9,448 nt of DNA from Victivallales bacterium (GTDB lineage Bacteria > Verrucomicrobiota > Lentisphaeria > Oligosphaerales > Oligosphaeraceae), in NCBI GenBank assembly GCA_017543165.1, contig JAFYGL010000557.1, positions 1 through 9,448 on the forward strand, in the 5' to 3' direction. Shown in pieces: positions 1 through 5,454 of the stretch. The notes under the pieces were generated by a model. The model worked only from the letters and a program-made list of their open reading frames with translations. It did not search any database and was not told where the DNA came from. The first letter of the stretch is position 1, and every line of letters begins with the position of its first letter. The position numbers and the translations under genes were made by a program.

Positions 1-131
1 GCAATTTCATCCGCATTGATGAAATTCTTGCACGAGACTATGCTGGGCAGATACTTCATTGCGAAAGTGGTCTTGCCCGAGCCATTTGGTCCCGCCACAA
101 TATGGCAAGTTGGCTGTTCTATCCGCGACAT
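1..131 (-). CDS. Zeta-toxin-like / predicted ABC-type ATPase, N-terminal fragment
   Basis: Only the first 43 codons lie in the window; the gene continues beyond position 1. The protein opens [20 protein letters not shown], a short beta strand leading into a textbook Walker A P-loop (GPNGSGKTT, residues 18/19-22). It continues with TFAMKYLP and a NADEIA segment near residues 39-44. The arrangement P-loop, then xFxxNxFxNADxIA, is characteristic of the zeta-toxin / COG4185 kinase-like family, whose members phosphorylate small molecules or are of unknown substrate. The ATG at 129-131 has a GAGG (complement of 142-145) about 10 bases upstream. An ATG further upstream is closed by a stop after five codons. 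It is transcribed divergently from the oad operon. The Walker A motif is certain; whether the protein is a toxin, a nucleotide kinase or a standalone ATPase cannot be decided from this fragment, and no antitoxin partner is visible. Confidence 0.75.
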   Translation of the reverse strand, partial: MSRIEQPTCHIVAGPNGSGKTTFAMKYLPSIVSCKNFINADEI

Positions 132-159
132 TGTCAAAAAACCTCGTAGAGTGTCGCTT

Positions 160-187
160 AATTTACCCCAAGATATTCATATTTCAA
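160..187 (-). promoter_or_regulatory. Putative sigma70-type promoter for the P-loop gene
   Basis: On the minus strand TTGAAA (complement of 182-187) is followed after 16 bases by TAAATT (complement of 160-165). These match 5/6 and 4/6 of the consensus hexamers. Transcription would start near 153, about 22 bases before the ATG, leaving room for the GAGG ribosome-binding site. Called by eye. Confidence 0.4.
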
Positions 188-217
188 GATTTTTGAGAAA
201 AGCGAGGCGGATTCAAA

Positions 218-240
218 GTGCGCTGCCTGCGCCAGCGCAC
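218..240. repeat. Hairpin-forming inverted repeat in the divergent intergenic region
   Basis: GTGCGCTG at 218-225 is exactly complementary to CAGCGCAC at 233-240, giving an 8-bp GC-rich stem with a 7-base loop. It lies between the two divergent promoters, just upstream of the oad promoter. No T-tract of terminator quality follows on either strand, so an operator or transcription-insulating hairpin is as likely as a terminator. The rest of 132-349 holds only the two promoter candidates; no gene was seen there. Confidence 0.45.
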
Positions 241-260
241 ATTAAAATCTTTAGTTTCAG

Positions 261-289
261 TTAGCAAAATGAGTAAAAAGGGGTATATT
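261..289 (+). promoter_or_regulatory. Putative promoter of the oadGAB operon
   Basis: TTAGCA (261-266), a 17-base spacer and TATATT (284-289) resemble a sigma70 promoter (4/6 and 5/6 matches) in an AT-rich stretch. The predicted start near 296 would give a leader of about 54 bases ahead of oadG. By-eye call; it is the best candidate in the spacer. Confidence 0.45.
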
Positions 290-349
290 CCCGCAATTTT
301 AATTTGATTTTCTAAACAACGAGCAAAAAGTAAGGATGGTAGATTTGTT

Positions 350-610
350 ATGAGTCCCAATGATGTCACGTTGATAAAGTCGGCGTTCATCCTGCTGCTG
401 GCGGGAATGGGAATGACCTTTGTGTTCCTGATAGTGCAGATATTCTGCACGAAACTGTCTTCCCTGGTGACCAAGAACTTCACTTATCTTGTACCCGAGC
501 CAGAGGCCAAAGTCAAGAAACCCGCCGCAAAGCCCGCTGCCAAGAAGGATGACGACGCGGAGGAAATCGTGGCCGCTATCGCTGCTGTACTACATCATAA
601 TTCCAGATAA
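350..610 (+). CDS. oadG: Oxaloacetate decarboxylase gamma subunit (sodium pump decarboxylase)
   Basis: An 86-residue protein with the OadG plan. One hydrophobic membrane helix (about residues 11-32, rich in Leu/Met/Phe/Val) is followed by an Ala/Pro/Lys linker (about 50-66, with AKPAAKK), a short acidic stretch and a C-terminal amphipathic EEIVAAIAAVLHH segment. In characterised pumps gamma anchors the soluble alpha subunit to the beta channel, and its C-terminal tail (His-containing, zinc-binding in the Klebsiella enzyme) touches alpha; the terminal HH here may be a remnant of that. It is the first gene of the operon, 21 bases ahead of oadA, the same G-A-B order as in enterobacteria. The ribosome-binding site is an AAGGA at 332-336, rather far (13 bases) from the ATG; no better start is in frame. 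Length is normal for the family. Sequence identity in this family is always low, so the call rests on architecture plus context. Confidence 0.85.
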   Translation: MSPNDVTLIKSAFILLLAGMGMTFVFLIVQIFCTKLSSLVTKNFTYLVPEPEAKVKKPAAKPAAKKDDDAEEIVAAIAAVLHHNSR

Positions 611-631
611 TAACACAAGGAGTAAAAAAGA

Positions 632-2446
632 ATGACACGTAAAATCCGTTTTATGGATACCTCCTTCAGGGATGGTTTCCAGTCGGTAATCGGCGCGCGA
701 GTGATAACTGCGGACTTTCTGCCCGCGGTGCAGGCGGCGGTCGAGGCAGGATTCACACACCTGGAAGTCGGCGGCGGTGCACGTTTCCAGAGCCCCTTCT
801 TCTACTGCGGCGAAAACGCCTTTGATTCAATGGACACCATACGCAAGACAGTGGGGCCAGACGTGAACTTGCAGACACTGGCCCGCGGCGTCAATGTGGT
901 GGGGCTTTCCTCCCAGTCCAGCGACATCATCGACCTGCATGCAAAGATGTTCAAGAAGCACGGCATGACAACCATCCGCAACTTCGATGCATTGAACGAC
1001 ATCAGGAACATCAGCTACTCTGGCACCTGCATACACAACGCAGGCCTCAAGCACCAGACCACCATCACAATGATGGGACTGCCTCCGAACATGAACACCG
1101 AGGCGCACTCGCCTAAATTCTACTGCCGCATACTGGAGGACATCCTGGAATCAGGAATGCCATTCGATTCACTTTGCTTCAAGGACGCGTCAGGCACATG
1201 CCCGCCCTCCGTCATCAGGGAAACCGTGAAGCGCAGCCGCGAAATGCTGGACGCGGCAGGCAAGAAGGACTGCCCCATTGAAATGCATACCCATGACACT
1301 GCGGACATGTCAGTGGCCTGCTACATGGCGGCCATCGAAGGCGGCGCCGAGATAATCGACCTCTCCATGCAGCCCATGTCAGGCGGCACTGGCCAGCCCG
1401 ACATCCTTACAATGTGGCATGCTTTCAAGGGCACGGACTACACGCTGGACATCGACCCCGACAAGATACTCAAGGTGGAGGCAGTGTTCAAGGACTGCAT
1501 GGCAAAGTACATGATGCCGCCAGAGGCAACCGCCACCAATCCGCTCATCACCATGTGCCCGCTGCCTGGCGGTGCATTGACCGCAAATACCCAGATGATG
1601 AGGGACAACAAGTGCCTGGACAAGTTCCCAGAAGTCGTCGCCGCCATGCGCGAAGTGGTGGAGAAGGGCGGTTTCGGCACCTCCGTCACGCCAGTCTCCC
1701 AGTTCTATTTCCAGCAGGCCTTCGCCAATGTGATGCAGGGGCCATGGAAGAAGATTACTCCTGGATACGGCAAGATGGTGCTGGGCTACTTTGGCAAGAC
1801 GCCAGCCGAGCCAGATCCAGAGGTGGTCAAGCTGGCTGCCGAGCAGCTGGGCATGGAGCCCACCACGGAGAATCCAAGGGACCTGAACGACCGCAATCCC
1901 AAGCTGGGACGCAAGCACGCTGAGCAGGTGCTCAAGGAGAACGGCTTGGAAATCACAGACGAGAATGTGATGATCATCGCAACTTGCGACGAGGCCGCAG
2001 ACCCCAAGGGCCTGAAGTTCCTGAAGGGCGCACGCCCGATGGGATGCCGTTTTGTTACTGACAAGAAAGAAGAATCAAAAGCAAATAAGGAAGGCAATAT
2101 GAACAATGCAGCAGGATCTTATACAGTAGTGGTCAATGGCAAGAATTATCGCGTGGACGTGCTCCCAGCAGGCGCGGCGCCTGTGGTGACAGCGGCACCA
2201 GCGGCAGCACCAGCAGCGGCGCCAGCGGCGGCAAGCGGCACCGAAATCAAGGCCCCGATGCCTGGCACCGTGCTCCGTATTCTTGTGAATGTGGGCGACA
2301 CAGTCAAGAAGGGCGATGACATCATCATGATCGAGGCGATGAAGATGGAGCAGTCCATCAAGGCGACTGTGGACGGCAAGGTGGCCGCCATCAACGTGGC
2401 ACAGGGCGACACAGTGGAAAGCGACCAGGTCGTGGCTGTTATCTAA
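632..2446 (+). CDS. oadA: Oxaloacetate decarboxylase alpha subunit (carboxyltransferase plus biotin carrier)
   Basis: A 604-residue cytoplasmic subunit that moves the carboxyl group of oxaloacetate to biotin. The N-terminal TIM-barrel carboxyltransferase begins with MDTSFRDGFQS: Asp9 is the expected metal ligand, Lys184 in FKDASG the conserved active-site lysine, and His219/His221 in MHTHD the other metal ligands. The conserved PGGALTANTQMM (312-323) and FGTSVTPVSQ (348-357) of the post-barrel domain are present. A charged linker (about 475-489) and an Ala/Pro linker (about 514-535) lead to a C-terminal biotinyl domain with EAMKMEQ, biotin site Lys571. The AAGGAG ribosome-binding site is nine bases before the ATG. 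The barrel is divergent from the proteobacterial type (VGGGARFQSPFF where W-GGATFD is usual), so pyruvate carboxylase subunit B-type chemistry is a formal alternative; the gamma and beta neighbours make the sodium pump far more likely. An internal ribosome-binding site precedes Met490 (separate entry). Confidence 0.93.
   Translation: MTRKIRFMDTSFRDGFQSVIGARVITADFLPAVQAAVEAGFTHLEVGGGARFQSPFFYCGENAFDSMDTIRKTVGPDVNLQTLARGVNVVGLSSQSSDIIDLHAKMFKKHGMTTIRNFDALNDIRNISYSGTCIHNAGLKHQTTITMMGLPPNMNTEAHSPKFYCRILEDILESGMPFDSLCFKDASGTCPPSVIRETVKRSREMLDAAGKKDCPIEMHTHDTADMSVACYMAAIEGGAEIIDLSMQPMSGGTGQPDILTMWHAFKGTDYTLDIDPDKILKVEAVFKDCMAKYMMPPEATATNPLITMCPLPGGALTANTQMMRDNKCLDKFPEVVAAMREVVEKGGFGTSVTPVSQFYFQQAFANVMQGPWKKITPGYGKMVLGYFGKTPAEPDPEVVKLAAEQLGMEPTTENPRDLNDRNPKLGRKHAEQVLKENGLEITDENVMIIATCDEAADPKGLKFLKGARPMGCRFVTDKKEESKANKEGNMNNAAGSYTVVVNGKNYRVDVLPAGAAPVVTAAPAAAPAAAPAAASGTEIKAPMPGTVLRILVNVGDTVKKGDDIIMIEAMKMEQSIKATVDGKVAAINVAQGDTVESDQVVAVI
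2087..2101 (+). promoter_or_regulatory. Internal ribosome-binding site and ATG for a free biotin carrier protein within oadA
   Basis: AAGGAAGG (2087-2094) sits 4-7 bases ahead of an in-frame ATG at 2099-2101 (Met490 of OadA). The surrounding bases (about 2060-2105) are A-rich, like an intergenic spacer rather than like the GC-rich codons on either side. Starting here would give a 115-residue protein opening MNNAAGSYTVVVNGK, the typical opening of stand-alone biotin carrier subunits of decarboxylases (MmdC/GcdC type). This is either a relic of a gene fusion or a working second start; the sequence cannot tell which. Confidence 0.5.
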
Positions 2447-2457
2447 TCCGCGGATTA
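2444..2457. repeat. 14-bp perfect palindrome overlapping the oadA stop codon
   Basis: TAATCCGCGGATTA reads identically on both strands, and its first three bases are the TAA stop of oadA. It directly adjoins the tandem 10-mers that follow. It has no loop and no T-tract, so it is a poor terminator; oadA and oadB probably remain cotranscribed. Confidence 0.6.
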
Positions 2458-2480
2458 TCACAGATTCTCACGGATTTTTA
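2451..2480 (+). repeat. Three tandem 10-bp repeats (consensus CRGATTNTCA)
   Basis: The spacer between oadA and oadB contains three back-to-back decamers: CGGATTATCA, CAGATTCTCA and CGGATTTTTA. The period equals about one helical turn. The unit is degenerate and the array is short; it sits upstream of the AAGGAAG ribosome-binding site of oadB and does not touch it. Confidence 0.6.
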
Positions 2481-2509
2481 GACTGTAATAATTAACAAGG
2501 AAGACAACC

Positions 2510-4195
2510 ATGAAGAATAGCGTTTCTTTTCTTCTTGTCGCGTTGCTGCTGTGCTGCTCCATGTTCGCTGTCGCGGATGCTGCAGCACCCAAATGCGATG
2601 GGAAAACGCTGGAAAAACCCCTTGCAGAAGGGACATACAACAGCGGCAACCTGCAGACCATGACGCAGGACAGCGTGTTCCGCGTGGAACAGGAAAACGG
2701 ATTGATGCAGGTCAAATATGTGTGGCCTACGCCAGCCGTGGTGTACCAGGTTTCAACACGCGAGGGCATGAACGTGAATCCAGGACGCACCATGTGCATC
2801 CTCAAAATCAAGAAGGGCGACGAAGCGGTCCTCAAGGCCAATGGCCTGGAGAATGTGCCGTCCCGCAGCAAGGCGGAAGTGAAGGCCGCCATGGGCTGCA
2901 ACGTGCGCTCCGTCAGCATATCGCCTGGACAGACCATCTGCCACGGCACAGTCATGTTCACCATGGTGCCCCAGGTGATTTCACACGATTCTGTCACGCC
3001 AAGTTCCAGCAAGGAACTCAAACTTTCCGACATGTTCATGAAACTGTGGGAAAGCACGGGCATTTGCGAATTCTATAGGCAGACACAGTTGGAATGGACT
3101 TTGGGTGTGGGACGCATCATCATGATTCTGGTGGGATTGGTGCTGATTTATCTTGCCATTATCAAGGGCTTCGAGCCGCTGCTGCTGTTCCCCATCGGCT
3201 TCGGCGCAGTCATGTCCAACATCCCGTTGGCGGGCATTGCGGAGCCAGACGGCATCCTGGGCATGCTCTTCAACGGCGTCAACTGGGGCATATATCCTCT
3301 GCTCATTTTCCTGGGCATCGGCGCAATGACGGACTTCGGCCCCCTGATTGCAAACCCGATCACCTGCCTTCTTGGCGGCGCGGCGCAGCTGGGCATTTTC
3401 GCCGCACTGTTCGGCGCCGTGCTCATCAGCTCCCTCACGCCTGACAGCGTCATCAACTTCTCAATCAAGGACGCCGCATCCATCGGCATCATCGGCGGCG
3501 CTGACGGGCCTACCGCAATCTTCCTTTCCAGCCGCCTGTCACCGAACCTGCTGGGTTCCATTGCAGTGGCGGCCTATTCCTACATGGCTCTGGTTCCAAT
3601 CATCCAGCCACCCATCATCAAGGTGCTCACAAGCAAGCAGGAACGCGTCATCCGCATGAGCCAGCTGCGCAAGGTCAGCAAACTGGAGAAAATCGTGTTC
3701 CCAATCGTGATCACCCTGCTGTGCTGCCTGCTTCTGCCTTCAGCCGCGCCGCTGATTTCCATGCTGATGCTGGGCAACCTGCTGAAGGAATCCATGTGCA
3801 CGGATCGCTTGAGCGACACGGCACAGAACGCGCTTATCAACATCGTCACCATATTCCTGGGCTTGTCCGTGGGTTCCAAGCTTTCTGCTGACAAGTTCCT
3901 CAATTTCGAGACACTGGGTATTCTGCTGCTGGGTCTGGTCGCGTTCGCGGTTGGCACCGCTGGCGGCGTGATAATGGGCAAGATCATGTGCAAACTCTCT
4001 GGCGGCAAGATCAATCCAATGATCGGCGCCGCTGGCGTATCCGCAGTTCCAATGGCGGCCCGCGTGGTCAACAAGATTGGCCTTGAGGAAGATCCTCAGA
4101 ACTTCCTGCTGATGCATGCCATGGGTCCAAACGTGTCTGGCGTCATCGGTTCAGCCGTGGCTGCAGGCGTGCTTCTTTGCGCACTAGGCAGCTAA
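2510..4195 (+). CDS. oadB: Sodium-translocating decarboxylase beta subunit with exported N-terminal extension
   Basis: A 561-residue protein. Residues from about 199 to the end match OadB closely: [12 protein letters not shown] (221-232), [15 protein letters not shown] (269-283), [10 protein letters not shown] (329-338), [13 protein letters not shown] (356-368) and [19 protein letters not shown] (501-519). The residues tied to sodium binding and carboxybiotin decarboxylation in Klebsiella OadB are all kept, at Asp332, Tyr358, Asn502, Gly506, Ser511 and Arg518. Family members usually run about 375-435 residues. The surplus is an N-terminal block: a signal peptide (hydrophobic 6-21, likely cleavage after ADA at 22-24) and a domain to about residue 175 with beta-rich halves ([12 protein letters not shown] and [10 protein letters not shown]) resembling a biotinyl/lipoyl barrel. 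The first core helix (about 202-218) is followed by Lys219, in keeping with an N-outside topology. AAGGAAG precedes the ATG, supporting this start. It is the last gene of the operon. Confidence 0.93.
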   Translation: MKNSVSFLLVALLLCCSMFAVADAAAPKCDGKTLEKPLAEGTYNSGNLQTMTQDSVFRVEQENGLMQVKYVWPTPAVVYQVSTREGMNVNPGRTMCILKIKKGDEAVLKANGLENVPSRSKAEVKAAMGCNVRSVSISPGQTICHGTVMFTMVPQVISHDSVTPSSSKELKLSDMFMKLWESTGICEFYRQTQLEWTLGVGRIIMILVGLVLIYLAIIKGFEPLLLFPIGFGAVMSNIPLAGIAEPDGILGMLFNGVNWGIYPLLIFLGIGAMTDFGPLIANPITCLLGGAAQLGIFAALFGAVLISSLTPDSVINFSIKDAASIGIIGGADGPTAIFLSSRLSPNLLGSIAVAAYSYMALVPIIQPPIIKVLTSKQERVIRMSQLRKVSKLEKIVFPIVITLLCCLLLPSAAPLISMLMLGNLLKESMCTDRLSDTAQNALINIVTIFLGLSVGSKLSADKFLNFETLGILLLGLVAFAVGTAGGVIMGKIMCKLSGGKINPMIGAAGVSAVPMAARVVNKIGLEEDPQNFLLMHAMGPNVSGVIGSAVAAGVLLCALGS

Positions 4196-4206
4196 TTTCA
4201 ACCTGA

Positions 4207-4238
4207 CTGCGCCCCGCCTGGGGCGCAGATTTTTTTTT
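4207..4238 (+). terminator. Intrinsic terminator of the oad operon
   Basis: CTGCGCCCC (4207-4215) pairs perfectly with GGGGCGCAG (4220-4228) around a GCCT loop, followed by A and nine T residues (4230-4238). A 9-bp, almost all-GC stem plus T9 is a strong Rho-independent terminator 11 bases after the oadB stop. Unusually, the T-tract ends on the base before the next gene's ATG. Confidence 0.93.
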
Positions 4239-4673
4239 ATGCAATACAAAATCAAATTAGGTCCCAGGGCGTACATATATCCCATTGTGGTATTGGCGGT
4301 TTGCTTTTTCATGTATCTGCACGCCCGCAAGGCGGGCCAGGCATACAGGCAGGAACCAAGGCCAGTGCAGAAGACAAGCCTCCCTGCGGACACGGAACTT
4401 TCTGGCGCGGTAGATATGGACTTGCCTGCACTGTATCTCTTTGGCGCTGAACAGGATATTGCATACGTTGATGAATTGCACACCGCATTGTCAGGGCGCT
4501 GTTCTGTGCTGCATATCAAAAATGCTGGCGACGATGTGCGCAGCTACTTTGGCGTCTCCCAGTTGCCATGCGCAGTGCTGTTCAACAAGGACAGGGATAA
4601 AATAGCGGATTATGCACCTCTGCCTTCCAAAGAGGAACTGCTGTCGAAAGTGCAGGATTCTTTGAGTAAATAG
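4239..4673 (+). CDS. Membrane-anchored thioredoxin-fold protein of unknown function
   Basis: A 144-residue protein with one N-terminal membrane segment (about 11-28) flanked by positive charges (Lys4, Lys6, Arg10; Arg30, Lys31). The helix looks like an uncleaved anchor. After a short linker, DLPALYLFGAEQD (61-73), an alpha/beta stretch and SQLPCAVLFNKDRDKI (107-122) resemble a thioredoxin-like fold: Pro110 stands where the cis-proline is found, followed by the last beta strands and a C-terminal helix (130-143). There is no CXXC motif, so a dithiol oxidoreductase role is unlikely. The ATG directly abuts the T-tract of the oadB terminator and has no free ribosome-binding site; later starts (GTG near 4287, ATG at 4311) would cut the anchor and lack one too. 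It may be expressed by read-through or a leaderless transcript. Not recognised as a named family; the fold call is by eye. Confidence 0.65.
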   Translation: MQYKIKLGPRAYIYPIVVLAVCFFMYLHARKAGQAYRQEPRPVQKTSLPADTELSGAVDMDLPALYLFGAEQDIAYVDELHTALSGRCSVLHIKNAGDDVRSYFGVSQLPCAVLFNKDRDKIADYAPLPSKEELLSKVQDSLSK

Positions 4674-4678
4674 GGCAC

Positions 4679-4710
4679 AAAAAAAGCCCCGCAGCGTTTT
4701 TGCGGGGCTT
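4679..4710. terminator. Bidirectional intrinsic terminator between convergent genes
   Basis: AAGCCCCGCA (4684-4693) pairs with TGCGGGGCTT (4701-4710) around a 7-base loop. On the minus strand the stem is followed by seven T residues (A run 4679-4685), a strong terminator for the RRM gene ending at 4735. On the plus strand the trailing bases TTCTCCTTT are only moderately T-rich, serving the thioredoxin-fold gene ending at 4673. Confidence 0.88.
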
Positions 4711-4734
4711 CTCCTTTGCTTCGCACCAGGAGGA

Positions 4735-5022
4735 TTATCTCCTTGAATCGCGGCGACCGCCGAAGGGTCTTGGTTCGCGTGGCTTTGCTTCGTTGACTGT
4801 CAGTACACGCCCATTGTTCTCTTTGCCGTTGAGGGCATCGATTGCTGCCTGGGCCTCTGCGTCGTCGGCCATTTCAACGAAGGCGAAACCTTTGCTGCGC
4901 TGAGTTTCACGATCAATGATGACACGTGCGCTTGTTACCTTTCCGTACTGCGAGAAAAGTGCATTGAGTTCATCATCTCTCACTTGGTAGCTCAGGTTTC
5001 CAACATACAAATTCTTGGCCAT
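4735..5022 (-). CDS. RRM-domain RNA-binding protein (single RRM, Rbp type)
   Basis: A 95-residue protein made of one RNA recognition motif and a short tail. RNP2 is LYVGNL (residues 5-10) and RNP1 is KGFAFVEM (44-51); the aromatic residues Tyr6, Phe46 and Phe48 that stack on RNA bases are in place. The tail from about 81 is Arg/Gly/Pro-rich (REPRPFGGRRDSRR), a short version of the glycine-rich tails of bacterial and cyanobacterial Rbp proteins. Such proteins bind single-stranded RNA in the cytoplasm, and several are induced by cold; a role in RNA stability or translation at low temperature is possible here but not shown. GGAG (complement of 5029-5032) lies about seven bases before the ATG, within a small hairpin. 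It is a monocistronic unit: own promoter near 5195-5222 and terminator at 4679-4710. Length is typical. Confidence 0.93.
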   Translation of the reverse strand: MAKNLYVGNLSYQVRDDELNALFSQYGKVTSARVIIDRETQRSKGFAFVEMADDAEAQAAIDALNGKENNGRVLTVNEAKPREPRPFGGRRDSRR

Positions 5023-5188
5023 TCTTGTCTCCGTAAGACATTGTGTCCCTTCTTTTACTTTCTGGACATCTTTTGGAAAGGGGTAATTCCCAGTACCTGC
5101 TCTTCTGAATGTTTCTGCCTGGCTGTGGGAATCTCACCTAAACGACTATCGCATAGAACACTGCCACGACCCTTCTTAGTGCAAGCGG
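5023..5188 (-). promoter_or_regulatory. Long 5' leader of the RRM gene
   Basis: About 165 bases separate the predicted transcription start from the ATG. Near its 3' end TGTCT/AGACA (5026-5030 with 5036-5040) can form a 5-bp hairpin overlapping the GGAG. ATTCCCA (5086-5092) can pair with TGGGAAT (5126-5132). An ATG at 5039-5041, preceded by AAGAAGGGA, opens a 22-codon reading frame that ends at 4973 inside the RRM gene in another frame. Long structured leaders are common for cold-regulated RNA-binding proteins, but no known riboswitch class was recognised. Confidence 0.4.
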
Positions 5189-5194
5189 GGAGTT

Positions 5195-5222
5195 ATCTTA
5201 CAATACGTTTAAAAATATGCAA
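5195..5222 (-). promoter_or_regulatory. Putative sigma70-type promoter of the RRM gene
   Basis: On the minus strand TTGCAT (complement of 5217-5222) and TAAGAT (complement of 5195-5200) are spaced by 16 bases, 4/6 and 5/6 matches to consensus. Upstream (5223-5262) there are two phased A/T tracts that could act as an UP element. No other good candidate was seen between the GH terminator and the RRM gene. Confidence 0.55.
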
Positions 5223-5255
5223 GTGACTTTTTCGCATTTTTTTTGTTTTCTACAT

Positions 5256-5285
5256 AAAAAAATTCTGCGCGGCCTTGGCTGCGCA
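5256..5285 (-). terminator. Intrinsic terminator of the minus-strand hydrolase cluster
   Basis: Read on the minus strand, TGCGCAGC (complement of 5278-5285) pairs with GCCGCGCA (complement of 5266-5273, one A-C mismatch) and the stem is followed by GAA and seven T residues (A run 5256-5262). The position, about 170 bases after the glycosidase stop and just before the RRM promoter, fits a transcription boundary. The stem is also the left arm of the large inverted repeat at 5265-5421. Confidence 0.7.
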
Positions 5286-5421
5286 TCAGGATGGAGGAAG
5301 AACCATACGCGGCATATCTGTAAAGTTTCCATACAGCTGGGCGCCCAGATTTGCAAGAACATTGTTGCTTGCCAGTCTAGTTGGCTACCTTCATCCTGAT
5401 GCGCGGCCAATGGCCGCGCAG
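5265..5421. repeat. 157-bp nested inverted repeat (REP/MITE-like) downstream of the glycosidase gene
   Basis: The outer arms 5265-5293 and 5392-5421 are inverted copies differing by one substitution and one 1-base indel. Each arm is itself a palindrome; the right one forms a 9-bp stem, TGCGCGGCC (5400-5408) with GGCCGCGCA (5412-5420). Exactly on the symmetry axis (5342.5) lies the perfect palindrome CTGGGCGCCCAG (5337-5348). The 43-base inner flanks still match at 18 positions when one is reverse-complemented. No obvious target-site duplication and no open reading frame of its own. The rest of the gene-free stretch 5023-5454 holds the RRM leader, its promoter and the terminator. Confidence 0.85.
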
Positions 5422-5454
5422 AGCAGCGTGCCCCCCGCAAAATAACCGCGCATA

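Noticed and set aside
16..264. Plus-strand open frame over the P-loop gene
   Set aside because: It is the complement of the Walker A-encoding gene and shows no family features.
184..483. Minus-strand open frame across the divergent promoter region and oadG
   Set aside because: It overlaps oadG antisense, has no motif, and would cover both promoter candidates; the P-loop gene start at 131 is better supported.
1379..1918. Long open frame on the minus strand inside oadA (179 codons)
   Set aside because: It is antisense to a clearly conserved carboxyltransferase; composition is His/Leu/Trp-rich without motifs, as expected from the complement of GC-rich codons.
2444..2480. Terminator between oadA and oadB
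   Set aside because: The palindrome has no loop or following T-tract and the array is AT-mixed; oadB has its own ribosome-binding site and the operon terminator lies after oadB.
2546..2569. Lipoprotein signal in OadB (LLLCC near residues 12-16)
   Set aside because: The residues before the cysteines do not fit a lipobox (no small residue at -1), and a standard cleavage site ADA follows a few residues later.
2813..2815. Lys102 of OadB as a real biotinylation site
   Set aside because: The required MKM context is absent and the preceding signal peptide should export the domain away from biotin ligase; kept only as an evolutionary hint.
4555..4580. Thioredoxin active-site CXXC in the small anchored protein
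   Set aside because: Only a single cysteine (Cys111) follows the proline; no CXXC exists anywhere in the protein, so no oxidoreductase activity is claimed.
5217..5399. 60-codon plus-strand frame in the spacer between the RRM and glycosidase genes
   Set aside because: No ribosome-binding site or protein-like composition; it crosses the RRM promoter, the terminator and the inverted repeat.
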